5,009 bases of DNA. It comes from Deltaproteobacteria bacterium RIFOXYA12_FULL_61_11. Its GTDB lineage: Bacteria; Bdellovibrionota_F; JAHFAK01; YA12-FULL-61-11. The stretch covers positions 1-5,009 of the forward strand of contig MGSU01000328.1 in NCBI GenBank assembly GCA_001799195.1, written 5' to 3'. Within the stretch, counting starts at the first letter, position 1, and every line of letters begins with the position of its first letter. The position numbers and the translations under genes are program-made. This document shows, piece by piece, positions 1-4,561 of the stretch. The notes beneath the pieces were generated by a model. It was given only the letters and a program-made list of their open reading frames with translations, had not been told where the DNA came from and did no database searches.

Positions 1-267
1 GACTACGTACACCTCGGCCTTGGTGCCTGGTTTTCCGCTCTTCAAGACCTGCCGCATCACGCAGGCATCCTGACAAATGTTGGCGCGAAACACCTCGCTG
101 CAGCGATGCCCGAGGGCCTCTTCGCGCCGCAAGCCCATGATCTTCTCCGCTGCCCGGTTCAATGAGGTGATGCGCCATTCGAGATCGACCGTGAAAACTC
201 CCTCGGTCAGAGAATCCAGAATGGCATCCCGGTAGCGTGCAGCATCCAAGGCCGCGAAGTCCGACAT
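1..267 (-). CDS. PAS-domain signalling protein, N-terminal part (probable transcriptional regulator)
   Basis: Seen: the complement strand is open from ATG at 267 to the window edge (89 codons, C-terminus missing). An AGGAG ribosome-binding site at 275-279 lies 7 bases upstream and fixes the start. Residues 11-55 have a PAS-domain pattern: a helix with ILDSLTEGVF, then VDLEWRITSLNRAAEKIMG, then REEALGHRC. Cysteines 56, 65 and 69 follow (C-x8-C-x3-C), ahead of a helix reading VLKSG. Known: PAS domains of this type with clustered cysteines often precede sigma-54 AAA+ activator or histidine kinase modules. Inferred: it is a cytoplasmic, perhaps redox-sensing, regulator that acts on the divergent genes starting at 459. 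No membrane segment is visible. The output domain lies outside the window, so activator versus kinase is undecided. The PAS call is firm; the regulator class is only probable. Confidence 0.8.
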   Translation of the reverse strand, partial: MSDFAALDAARYRDAILDSLTEGVFTVDLEWRITSLNRAAEKIMGLRREEALGHRCSEVFRANICQDACVMRQVLKSGKPGTKAEVYVV

Positions 268-321
268 TTGATCACTCCTGCTCTCGGGTATCCTTTACCA
301 TAAGGGTTGCCTCCCGCATTC

Positions 322-349
322 AGGCAAAATGCCTCTTTATGATGGCATT
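322..349. promoter_or_regulatory. Overlapping inverted repeats of GGCA/TGCC half-sites in the divergent intergenic region
   Basis: AGGCA (322-326) is separated by AAA from TGCCT (330-334). AATGCC (328-333) also faces GGCATT (344-349) across 10 bases. The region therefore has three half-sites in alternating orientation, about 40 bases upstream of the palindrome at 384-398. Such clusters are typical of protein-binding sites between divergent genes. An upstream activating site for the adjacent PAS protein is an inference. No motif family is recognised. Confidence 0.4.
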
Positions 350-383
350 ACGCACGATTATGGTCAAGCTCTGTCGGTGCGCA

Positions 384-401
384 ATATTGTAACAATATAA
401 T
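384..401 (+). promoter_or_regulatory. Probable promoter: TATAAT -10 overlapped by a 15-bp perfect palindrome
   Basis: ATATTGTAACAATAT (384-398) is a perfect palindrome with 7-base arms around one central A. Its right end overlaps TATAAT (396-401), an exact sigma-70 -10 hexamer. No good -35 is seen: CTGTCG at 371-376 matches TTGACA at only 3 of 6 bases and sits 19 bases away. Transcription would begin near 408, upstream of the gene at 459. A palindrome over the -10 suits a repressor operator. No -24/-12 sigma-54 element (GG, 10 bases, GC in the right context) was found between the divergent genes on either strand. The palindrome is certain; its role is inferred. Confidence 0.6.
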
Positions 402-458
402 AATTTACTACATTTTTCCATGTATATCTTGGTCCGAGATTTGCTTACGGTGCGACGC

Positions 459-848
459 ATGAAGATTGCGTTAGCCATAGATCAAGATCGGATCGCGCCT
501 CTCCTCGATACCACCCGATCTTTTCTGGTGCTGACCGTGGGTCAGACCCGGACCATGGCCCGCGAACAGGTGTTCCTCGCCGACCCAGATCCGGTAGCAA
601 AAGCGAGGAGTATCATCGAGCTAGGAGCCCGAGTGCTCATCTGCGGCGCAATATCCTGGCCCTTGGAAGCCATGCTCAGTGCGGCAAGCGTGCAGCTCGT
701 CGCCAATACCTCCGGGGCCACAGAGGAGGTTGTCGCGGCCTATCTCTCCGGCACCCTGACCGAACAGGCCTTCCTGATGCCGGGGTGCCCAGAGCGGCAA
801 CGACGGCGTCATCGCCACCGGGGCGGAGCCCGGTACAACCCTTGTTGA
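459..848 (+). CDS. NifX/NifB-type dinitrogenase iron-molybdenum cofactor family protein
   Basis: Predicted 129-residue soluble protein. Seen: it opens with MKIALAID, then RIAPLLDTTRSFLV, and later ELGARVLICGAISWPLEAML (residues 54-73). It ends in FLMPGC (105-110) followed by an Arg/His-rich tail. Known: this order matches stand-alone proteins of the NifX/NifB C-terminal (Nitro_FeMo-Co) family, including the cysteine-plus-basic C-terminus. Members bind iron-sulfur or Fe-Mo cofactor intermediates; the many small anaerobe paralogues have no settled function. The start at 459 is chosen because family members begin MKIA. An in-frame ATG at 420 would leave almost no leader after the likely promoter and also lacks a Shine-Dalgarno. 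The 459 start has no clear ribosome-binding site either, which is odd. A strong Shine-Dalgarno and the next gene follow within 23 bases, so the two are probably co-transcribed. A role in metallocluster handling is inferred; nitrogen fixation is not implied. Confidence 0.85.
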   Translation: MKIALAIDQDRIAPLLDTTRSFLVLTVGQTRTMAREQVFLADPDPVAKARSIIELGARVLICGAISWPLEAMLSAASVQLVANTSGATEEVVAAYLSGTLTEQAFLMPGCPERQRRRHRHRGGARYNPC

Positions 849-871
849 TCCATCATCGAGAGGAGGTCATT

Positions 872-1255
872 ATGCCGAGAGGAGACAGAACAGGCCCAGA
901 GGGAGCAGGACCCATGACCGGCCGCGGAAGGGGAGTATGCTCTGGGTATTCGGGTACTTCCCAGACCTTTGCCGGAAGAGGAGGTGGCGCGGGCGGGGGC
1001 CGAGCGGGCTGGGGTGGAGGATGGCGTCATCGCAACTGGTTCCATGCGACCGGCCTTCCGGGTTGGCAGCGCGGCATGAACCCCGGCTCGGCCCAACCTT
1101 ACCCGTATCCCCTCCAAGCGCTACCGAGCCTGAGCAAGGAGCAGGAGTTGGCACTGCTCAAACAACAGGCCGACAATCTTTTCAGAGCCTTGCACGATGT
1201 ACAAACCCGACTCCGTGATCTGGAACCGGCTAAAGAGACACCGAGCGCGACGTGA
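872..1255 (+). CDS. DUF5320-type glycine-rich protein with C-terminal coiled coil
   Basis: 127 residues, starting at ATG 872 behind a strong AGGAGG (861-866). Seen: the N-terminus reads MPRGDRTGPEGAGPMTGRGRG with Cys23 soon after. A Gly/Trp/Arg-rich low-complexity stretch covers residues 34-56, followed by a Pro/Tyr-rich linker. A Leu/Glu/Lys heptad-like helix from about 87 to 117 (LSKEQELALLKQQADNLF onward) is a probable short coiled coil. Known: the PxGDGTGPxGxGPMTGRGxGxC opening and terminal coiled coil are the hallmark of DUF5320 proteins, found near NifX-like and Mrp/ParA-type ATPase genes in anaerobes. Their function is unknown. Only 23 bases separate it from the upstream cofactor-family gene, so the pair looks like one transcription unit. 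The coiled coil suggests oligomerisation and the Gly-rich part looks disordered; both are inferences. No signal peptide or membrane segment is visible. Confidence 0.85.
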   Translation: MPRGDRTGPEGAGPMTGRGRGVCSGYSGTSQTFAGRGGGAGGGRAGWGGGWRHRNWFHATGLPGWQRGMNPGSAQPYPYPLQALPSLSKEQELALLKQQADNLFRALHDVQTRLRDLEPAKETPSAT

Positions 1256-1287
1256 GCCGTGACCGACAAGTTCCACGGTACCCCTTC

Positions 1288-1301
1288 GTCTGTCGACAGA
1301 C
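1288..1301. repeat. Perfect 14-bp palindrome between the DUF5320 and ferredoxin genes
   Basis: GTCTGTCGACAGAC is fully self-complementary with no spacer and lies in the 108-base gap after the DUF5320 gene. With no unpaired loop it suits a dimeric protein's binding site better than an RNA hairpin. No T-run follows, so it is not an intrinsic terminator. Function is unknown. Confidence 0.5.
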
Positions 1302-1319
1302 CTTGCCGGCCGCTGCAGA

Positions 1320-1347
1320 GGTAAGCTCTGATACGGTCGGCCTTACC
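1320..1347 (+). other. Inverted repeat just upstream of the ferredoxin ribosome-binding site
   Basis: GGTAAG (1320-1325) is complementary to CTTACC (1342-1347), giving a 6-bp stem with a 16-base loop. It ends one base before the GGAGGT Shine-Dalgarno (1349-1354) of the ferredoxin gene and leaves that site single-stranded. The stem is short and could be chance. It could also be a leader structure. Confidence 0.25.
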
Positions 1348-1363
1348 CGGAGGTGGGCATAGC

Positions 1364-1807
1364 ATGTTTCCTATTTTCGGACGTGGCGCGAGCGGCGGGA
1401 GAGGCCGGGGCCAAGGTCGAGGCTGCGGTAGTGGCGCAGGGCACGGCAGGGGGCAAGGCCAGGGTCAAGGCCAGGGTCGAGGCCAAGGGCAAGGTCGGAC
1501 CATGGGACAAGCACCAAGTTCATCCGCCCCGATGCAACCCCTTGGAACGCCGTTCCCGAGGAATCCGGCCCCCACGGTGGGCAACCTCCCGAATTCCCAA
1601 GCCGTTCCCGGCGGTGGGAAGCTCACTGCCAGGGTCGAGGCAATGCGCTGCATGGGCTGCGCCCTGTGCCTCAACCTCTGCCCGGTTCAGGCGATCACCC
1701 TGAACCTCACCGCGGTCGTGGATCAGGAACTGTGTATTGGCTGCAGCGCATGCGTCAGCGCTTGTCCCAATCAGGCCATCACGCTAGCCCAAGGGGCAAC
1801 GCGGTGA
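1364..1807 (+). CDS. Two-cluster [4Fe-4S] ferredoxin with Gly/Gln/Arg-repeat N-terminus
   Basis: 147 residues; ATG 1364 follows GGAGGT (1349-1354) at 9 bases. Seen: residues 7-45 are low complexity, dominated by G, R and Q (GRGQG, QGQG), with one cysteine at 21. A Pro/Ser-rich linker covers 50-85. The C-terminal ferredoxin domain carries two complete C-x2-C-x2-C-x3-C motifs: Cys 96, 99, 102, 106 (CMGCALCLNLCP) and Cys 124, 127, 130, 134 (CIGCSACVSACP). Known: this arrangement binds two [4Fe-4S] clusters for low-potential electron transfer; the conserved prolines and the QAI after each motif are typical. Inferred: it is a soluble electron carrier for neighbouring redox enzymes, possibly the radical SAM protein at 3513. 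The repeat region is unusual for a ferredoxin and echoes the GRGRG composition of the upstream DUF5320 protein, so the two may share a partner. No signal peptide is seen. Confidence 0.92.
   Translation: MFPIFGRGASGGRGRGQGRGCGSGAGHGRGQGQGQGQGRGQGQGRTMGQAPSSSAPMQPLGTPFPRNPAPTVGNLPNSQAVPGGGKLTARVEAMRCMGCALCLNLCPVQAITLNLTAVVDQELCIGCSACVSACPNQAITLAQGATR
1454..1498 (+). repeat. 12-bp tandem repeat inside the ferredoxin gene
   Basis: CAAGGCCAGGGT occurs twice exactly (1454-1465 and 1466-1477). A diverged third copy follows (1478-1489) and then a partial fourth (1490-1498). Each unit encodes Gln-Gly-Gln-Gly or its Arg variant. The unit is a multiple of three, so copy-number changes keep the reading frame. 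Slippage is a plausible origin. Confidence 0.8.
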
Positions 1808-1812
1808 ACGAA

Positions 1813-1825
1813 CCCAGACCCTGGG
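1813..1825 (+). other. Short hairpin after the ferredoxin stop codon
   Basis: CCCAG (1813-1817), ACC loop, CTGGG (1821-1825) form a 5-bp stem shortly after the stop at 1805-1807. CTGGG could instead pair with CCCAG at 1856-1860. No T-run follows, so it is not a standard terminator. Alternative pairing within the metK leader is possible but unproven. Confidence 0.3.
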
Positions 1826-1871
1826 GTGCGTGGTTGTCCCTAAAGCCCTGTTCGGCCCAGCGACAGCGACA

Positions 1872-1903
1872 CCTCCAGGATCAGCATCAAAGATCTTAGG
1901 AGG
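1872..1903 (+). promoter_or_regulatory. Hairpin sequestering the metK Shine-Dalgarno
   Basis: CCTCC (1872-1876) pairs with GGAGG (1899-1903). After a bulged A at 1898, AGGATC (1877-1882) pairs with GATCTT (1892-1897), including one G-U pair. The loop is AGCATCAAA (1883-1891). The stem has 11 base pairs in all and encloses the core of the metK ribosome-binding site AGGAGG (1898-1903), 11 bases before ATG 1915. Pairing was checked base by base. Structures that hide the Shine-Dalgarno are used by known metK regulators such as the SMK box and SAM/SAH riboswitch. I do not recognise either consensus here, so a new translational switch, a thermosensor or chance remain open. Confidence 0.5.
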
Positions 1904-1914
1904 AGTAAGCAAGC

Positions 1915-3084
1915 ATGAGCGCATCGGAATTTCTCTTCACCTCGGAATCCGTGACCGAAGGCCATCCGGACAAAATGGCGGATCAGATCTCGGACGCGGT
2001 CCTCGACACGCTCCTCGCCCAGGATAAACATTGCCGGGTGGCCTGTGAGACCCTGCTGAAAACGGGGATGATCCTGGTTTCGGGAGAGATCACCACGACC
2101 GGCTATGCCGATTTTTCCGACCTCGCGCGAGCGGTGGTGCGCGACATCGGTTACAACAACTCGGACATGGGTTTCGACTGGAACACCTGCGCCGTACTCT
2201 CGGCTATCACCAAACAGTCCCCGGACATCGCCCGCGGAGTGAACCGCACCGAAGACCAATTCCCGCATCTCGGCGCCGGCGATCAAGGCATGATGTTCGG
2301 CTATGCCACCGACGAGACCGACGAAATGATGCCCCTCCCGATCGTCCTCGCCCACCGCATCACGCGCAGGCTCGCCGAACTCAGGCACCAAAAAATACTA
2401 CCTTTCCTGCGTCCGGATGGCAAAAGCCAGGTCACGGTGCGCTACCTGGACGATCGGCCTCAAGAGGTGACCACCATTGTCGTCTCGACCCAGCATGACG
2501 CCGAGGTCGACTACACGACGCTGCGCGAAGCGGTGATCGAGGAGGTGGTCAAACCGATGGTACCGCAGGAATTGCGGCGGGGGAAAGTCACGTATCACGT
2601 GAATCCGACCGGTCGTTTCGTGGTCGGTGGACCGGCCGGTGACTGTGGGCTTACCGGCCGCAAGATCATCGTCGACACCTACGGCGGCTGGTCTCGCCAC
2701 GGCGGAGGCTGTTTCTCCGGCAAGGACCCGAGCAAGGTAGATCGCAGCGCAGCCTATGCCGCGCGCTACATCGCCAAGAACCTGGTCGCGGCAAGATTGG
2801 CCAAGCGTGCCGAGGTGCAACTCGCCTATGCGATCGGAGTAGCCGAACCGGTCTCGTTGATGGTCACGACCTTCGGGACGGGCTCTCGTCCGGACAACGA
2901 ACTCCCGGCTCTGGTGAGAGAGATCTTCCCCGTTAGACCGGCCGATATCATCGAGCAACTCGACCTGTTGCGACCAATGTTCCGCACCACCGCCGTCGGC
3001 GGCCACTTCGGTCGCCCGGATGCCGACTTTACCTGGGAACGGACCGACCGGGTCGCGGCCCTGCGTGCGTTCGCTCGGCCCTGA
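1915..3084 (+). CDS. metK: S-adenosylmethionine synthetase (methionine adenosyltransferase)
   Basis: 389 residues, close to the usual length for bacterial MetK. It catalyses ATP + methionine + water to S-adenosylmethionine + phosphate + diphosphate in the cytoplasm. Seen: [20 protein letters not shown] (9-28) with the catalytic His17 and metal-ligand Asp19, [15 protein letters not shown] (120-134), [17 protein letters not shown] (242-258), and the phosphate-binding loop [17 protein letters not shown] (262-278) with Lys270, Asp271 and Lys274. The C-terminus GHFGRPD...FTWERTD is also canonical, so all three domains are present. Residue 266 is Cys where many homologues have Ala (GGGAFSGKD), and Trp259 replaces the more common Met; these are variants, not signs of inactivity. 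The start is set by AGGAGG (1898-1903), which is buried in a hairpin. Its neighbours are not methionine-cycle genes, so it may be a second, pathway-linked copy serving the radical SAM enzyme downstream; that is an inference. Confidence 0.98.
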   Translation: MSASEFLFTSESVTEGHPDKMADQISDAVLDTLLAQDKHCRVACETLLKTGMILVSGEITTTGYADFSDLARAVVRDIGYNNSDMGFDWNTCAVLSAITKQSPDIARGVNRTEDQFPHLGAGDQGMMFGYATDETDEMMPLPIVLAHRITRRLAELRHQKILPFLRPDGKSQVTVRYLDDRPQEVTTIVVSTQHDAEVDYTTLREAVIEEVVKPMVPQELRRGKVTYHVNPTGRFVVGGPAGDCGLTGRKIIVDTYGGWSRHGGGCFSGKDPSKVDRSAAYAARYIAKNLVAARLAKRAEVQLAYAIGVAEPVSLMVTTFGTGSRPDNELPALVREIFPVRPADIIEQLDLLRPMFRTTAVGGHFGRPDADFTWERTDRVAALRAFARP

Positions 3085-3097
3085 TGCACCAGGTGCA
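3085..3097. repeat. Perfect palindrome immediately after the metK stop
   Basis: TGCACC-A-GGTGCA begins on the base after the metK stop codon. As RNA it could form a 5-bp stem with a CAG loop. No T-run follows, so it is not a standard intrinsic terminator. It may act in mRNA end protection or as a protein-binding site, or it may be chance. Confidence 0.35.
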
Positions 3098-3120
3098 GCC
3101 GCCTTAACTCGCTTTGGAGA

Positions 3121-3147
3121 GCCGTCCGCAAGAGCCCCCTTGACGGC
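3121..3147 (+). other. Inverted repeat in the metK to zinc-ribbon gap
   Basis: GCCGTC (3121-3126) and GACGGC (3142-3147) are complementary across a 15-base loop. The 8-bp palindrome TTCCGGAA follows at 3150-3157. No T-run is present. A processing or pausing hairpin is possible; support is weak. Confidence 0.25.
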
Positions 3148-3195
3148 CATTCCGGAACGGGTGACAACCATGACAATCACCAGGAGGTGCGTGCG

Positions 3196-3429
3196 ATGCC
3201 TACCTATCGTTACGAATGCGAACGGTGCGGCGAGTTCGAAATACAGCAGTCGATCAAGGATGCTGCCCTCACGCAGTGTCCGCGCTGCGGGGACGGAGTA
3301 CGGCGGCTCATCAGCGGCAGCACCAGCTTCATCATGAAGGGCCGCGGATCCGAGGCCAGCCACTGCGAGCGGGAGACCCCCTGCTGCGGCCGGGCCACGC
3401 GTTGCGATAAACCCCCGTGCGGGAAGTAG
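3196..3429 (+). CDS. FmdB-like small zinc ribbon protein with Cys-rich tail
   Basis: 77 residues. The ATG at 3196 is preferred over an in-frame GTG at 3187 because AGGAGG (3182-3187) sits 8 bases before it and the family begins MPTYxYxC. Seen: MPTYRYECERCGEFE with Cys8 and Cys11, then CPRCG with Cys28 and Cys31, giving a four-cysteine zinc ribbon, followed by RRLISGSTSFIMKG. The last third adds Cys57, 63, 64, 70 and 75 (HCERETPCCGRATRC), more than the basic ribbon needs. Known: the family is named FmdB after a putative regulator of formamidase or amidase genes, but the function of most members is undefined. Inferred: the tail could bind a second metal or iron-sulfur cluster. It probably belongs to the same transcription unit as metK and the radical SAM gene, with gaps of 111 and 83 bases. 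Confidence 0.9.
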   Translation: MPTYRYECERCGEFEIQQSIKDAALTQCPRCGDGVRRLISGSTSFIMKGRGSEASHCERETPCCGRATRCDKPPCGK

Positions 3430-3434
3430 AACCT

Positions 3435-3451
3435 CGGGCTGCCCGTGGGCA
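3435..3451 (+). other. Overlapping GC-rich inverted repeats before the radical SAM gene
   Basis: CGGGC-T-GCCCG (3435-3445) and TGCCC-GT-GGGCA (3440-3451) share an arm, giving two mutually exclusive pairings in the 83-base gap. Neither leaves a good RNA loop and no T-run follows. They are reported for completeness; no function is assigned. Confidence 0.2.
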
Positions 3452-3512
3452 CACACGCCCTGCTCTCCCGCAAGGACCTACCGGGCATGAACTCGACCAA
3501 CAGGAGCACAGC

Positions 3513-4511
3513 ATGAACAAGAGCTGCTTCCGACACGTCTACGGGCCGGTCCCCTCTCGGCGTCTCGGCCGTTCGTTGGGCATCGACCTCGTCCCCTTCA
3601 AGACCTGCACCTATGATTGCATCTACTGCCAACTGGGCCGCACCACGAAGAAGACGACCACGCCGAAGGTCTACATACCCAACGAGGAGGTACTCCTCGC
3701 CCTGGCCGAGAAGCTGCGCGTCGAACCGAAGCCGGACTACATCGGCCTGGCCGGCTCCGGGGAACCGACGCTGCACGCGGGTATGGGCGACCTCATCGCC
3801 GGAATCAAGGCCTGCACCGATATCCCGGTGGCTGTGATCACGAACGGATCCCTGCTCTGGAGACCCGAGATCCGGGCCAGTCTGGCCGAGGCCGATCTGG
3901 TCCTGCCCTCGCTCGACGCAGGGAGCCGGCTCACCTTCGAACGGGTCAACCGGCCGCACCCCGACCTCTCCTTCGAGGAGATGACCGACGGTCTGCTGAC
4001 CTTCTCCCACGAGTTCAAGGGTACCATCTGGCTCGAGGTCTTCCTCCTGTCAGGGATCAACGACCAGCGCGAGGAAGTTGCTCGAATCGCCACCCTCACC
4101 AAAGGGATGCGGCTAGACCGGGTGCAGTTGAATACCGTGTCGCGACCGCCTGCAGAGAGCGAAGCCCACAGGGTTACGCCCGAAGAACTCGAAACGGTAC
4201 GAGGTCTTTTTTCCCGTCCTTGCGAGATCATCGCGGAGCGCCGATCGCAGCAACCCTTCCGATCCACGCTCTCCGATCACGTCACCGAGGCTATCCTTGC
4301 CCTGCTGAGCCGTCGACCGTGCACCCTCGAGGGGATATCGGAGGGCTTGGCCTTGCCGCCAAACGAAGTCATCAAGCAGGTCGAAACCCTCCTCGACCAG
4401 GGGCTGCTCAGATCGGTACGCCGGGACGAACTGGTGTTCTACGAGAGGAGCAGGAGCCCGAAGCGTGAGCAACACTCCGACCTTCCCGGTGCAACAAGAG
4501 CGCTGGACTAG
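3513..4511 (+). CDS. Radical SAM protein (COG0731/TYW1-like) with C-terminal winged-helix-like domain
   Basis: 332 residues. ATG 3513 follows AGGAG (3502-3506) at 6 bases; an upstream in-frame extension to 3417 has no ribosome-binding site and is not conserved in style. Seen: YGPVPSRRLGRSLGIDLVPF (10-29), then the radical SAM motif C32-x3-C36-x2-C39 (CTYDCIYC), which binds the [4Fe-4S] cluster that cleaves SAM. GLAGSGEPTLH (78-88) is the SAM-contacting GGE-like motif, and VITNGSL follows. About residues 255-312 form a helix-rich segment (DHVTEAILALLSRRPCTLEG, then VIKQVETLLDQGLL) like a winged helix. Known: COG0731 groups these proteins with wyosine-base enzymes, but the bacterial members have no established substrate. 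The C-terminal domain could bind nucleic acid or protein. Upstream metK could supply SAM and the ferredoxin electrons (inferred). No second cluster-binding cysteine set is obvious. Confidence 0.93.
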   Translation: MNKSCFRHVYGPVPSRRLGRSLGIDLVPFKTCTYDCIYCQLGRTTKKTTTPKVYIPNEEVLLALAEKLRVEPKPDYIGLAGSGEPTLHAGMGDLIAGIKACTDIPVAVITNGSLLWRPEIRASLAEADLVLPSLDAGSRLTFERVNRPHPDLSFEEMTDGLLTFSHEFKGTIWLEVFLLSGINDQREEVARIATLTKGMRLDRVQLNTVSRPPAESEAHRVTPEELETVRGLFSRPCEIIAERRSQQPFRSTLSDHVTEAILALLSRRPCTLEGISEGLALPPNEVIKQVETLLDQGLLRSVRRDELVFYERSRSPKREQHSDLPGATRALD

Positions 4512-4561
4512 TCCCCGCCGGCATGCGATGGACTAACCGAGCGTTTTGCCCGGAGGTTGCC

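Noticed and set aside
268-458. Possible sigma-54 (-24/-12) promoter, expected if the PAS protein is an NtrC-type activator
   Set aside because: GG and GC pairs with 10-base spacing were checked on both strands. Only poor contexts were found (for example 304-317 on plus and 280-293 on minus), far from TGGCAC/TTGCA.
459-848. Part of a nitrogen-fixation cluster (true nifX)
   Set aside because: No other nif gene is present, and the protein resembles the stand-alone family members widespread in non-diazotrophic anaerobes.
1353-1703. A 116-codon frame overlapping the ferredoxin gene (KARVKARVEAKG-type repeat)
   Set aside because: It is the out-of-frame reading of the same 12-bp repeat; the cysteine motifs and Shine-Dalgarno spacing support only the frame starting at 1364.
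1808-1914. A recognised SAM riboswitch class upstream of metK
   Set aside because: The hairpin is real on paper, but I could not match the conserved sequence of the SAM, SAM-II, SMK or SAM/SAH classes, so only an unclassified structure is reported.
1840-2391. A 183-codon minus-strand frame over the metK start
   Set aside because: Complement of conserved MetK coding sequence; no family resemblance of its own.
3114-3131. Possible -24/-12 element TTGGAGAGCCGTCCGCA upstream of the zinc-ribbon gene
   Set aside because: GG/GC spacing is right, but the remaining consensus positions are mostly wrong, so it is likely chance.
2398-3456. A 352-codon open frame on the minus strand across metK and the zinc-ribbon gene
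   Set aside because: It is antisense to an unmistakable metK, has low-complexity Arg/Gly/Ala composition, no recognisable domain and no good ribosome-binding site. GC-rich codon bias explains it.
3419-3471. Long-range inverted repeat GCGGGA (3419-3424) / TCCCGC (3466-3471) around the zinc-ribbon stop
   Set aside because: The arms are short and GC-rich, with a 41-base loop and no T-run; chance expectation is high.
3210-4010. A 266-codon minus-strand frame over the zinc-ribbon and radical SAM genes
   Set aside because: Antisense to two supported genes, with no domain signature.
3617-4468. A 283-codon plus-strand frame inside the radical SAM gene
   Set aside because: It is Arg/Gly/Pro-rich, typical of an off-frame shadow, whereas the other frame carries the complete radical SAM motifs.
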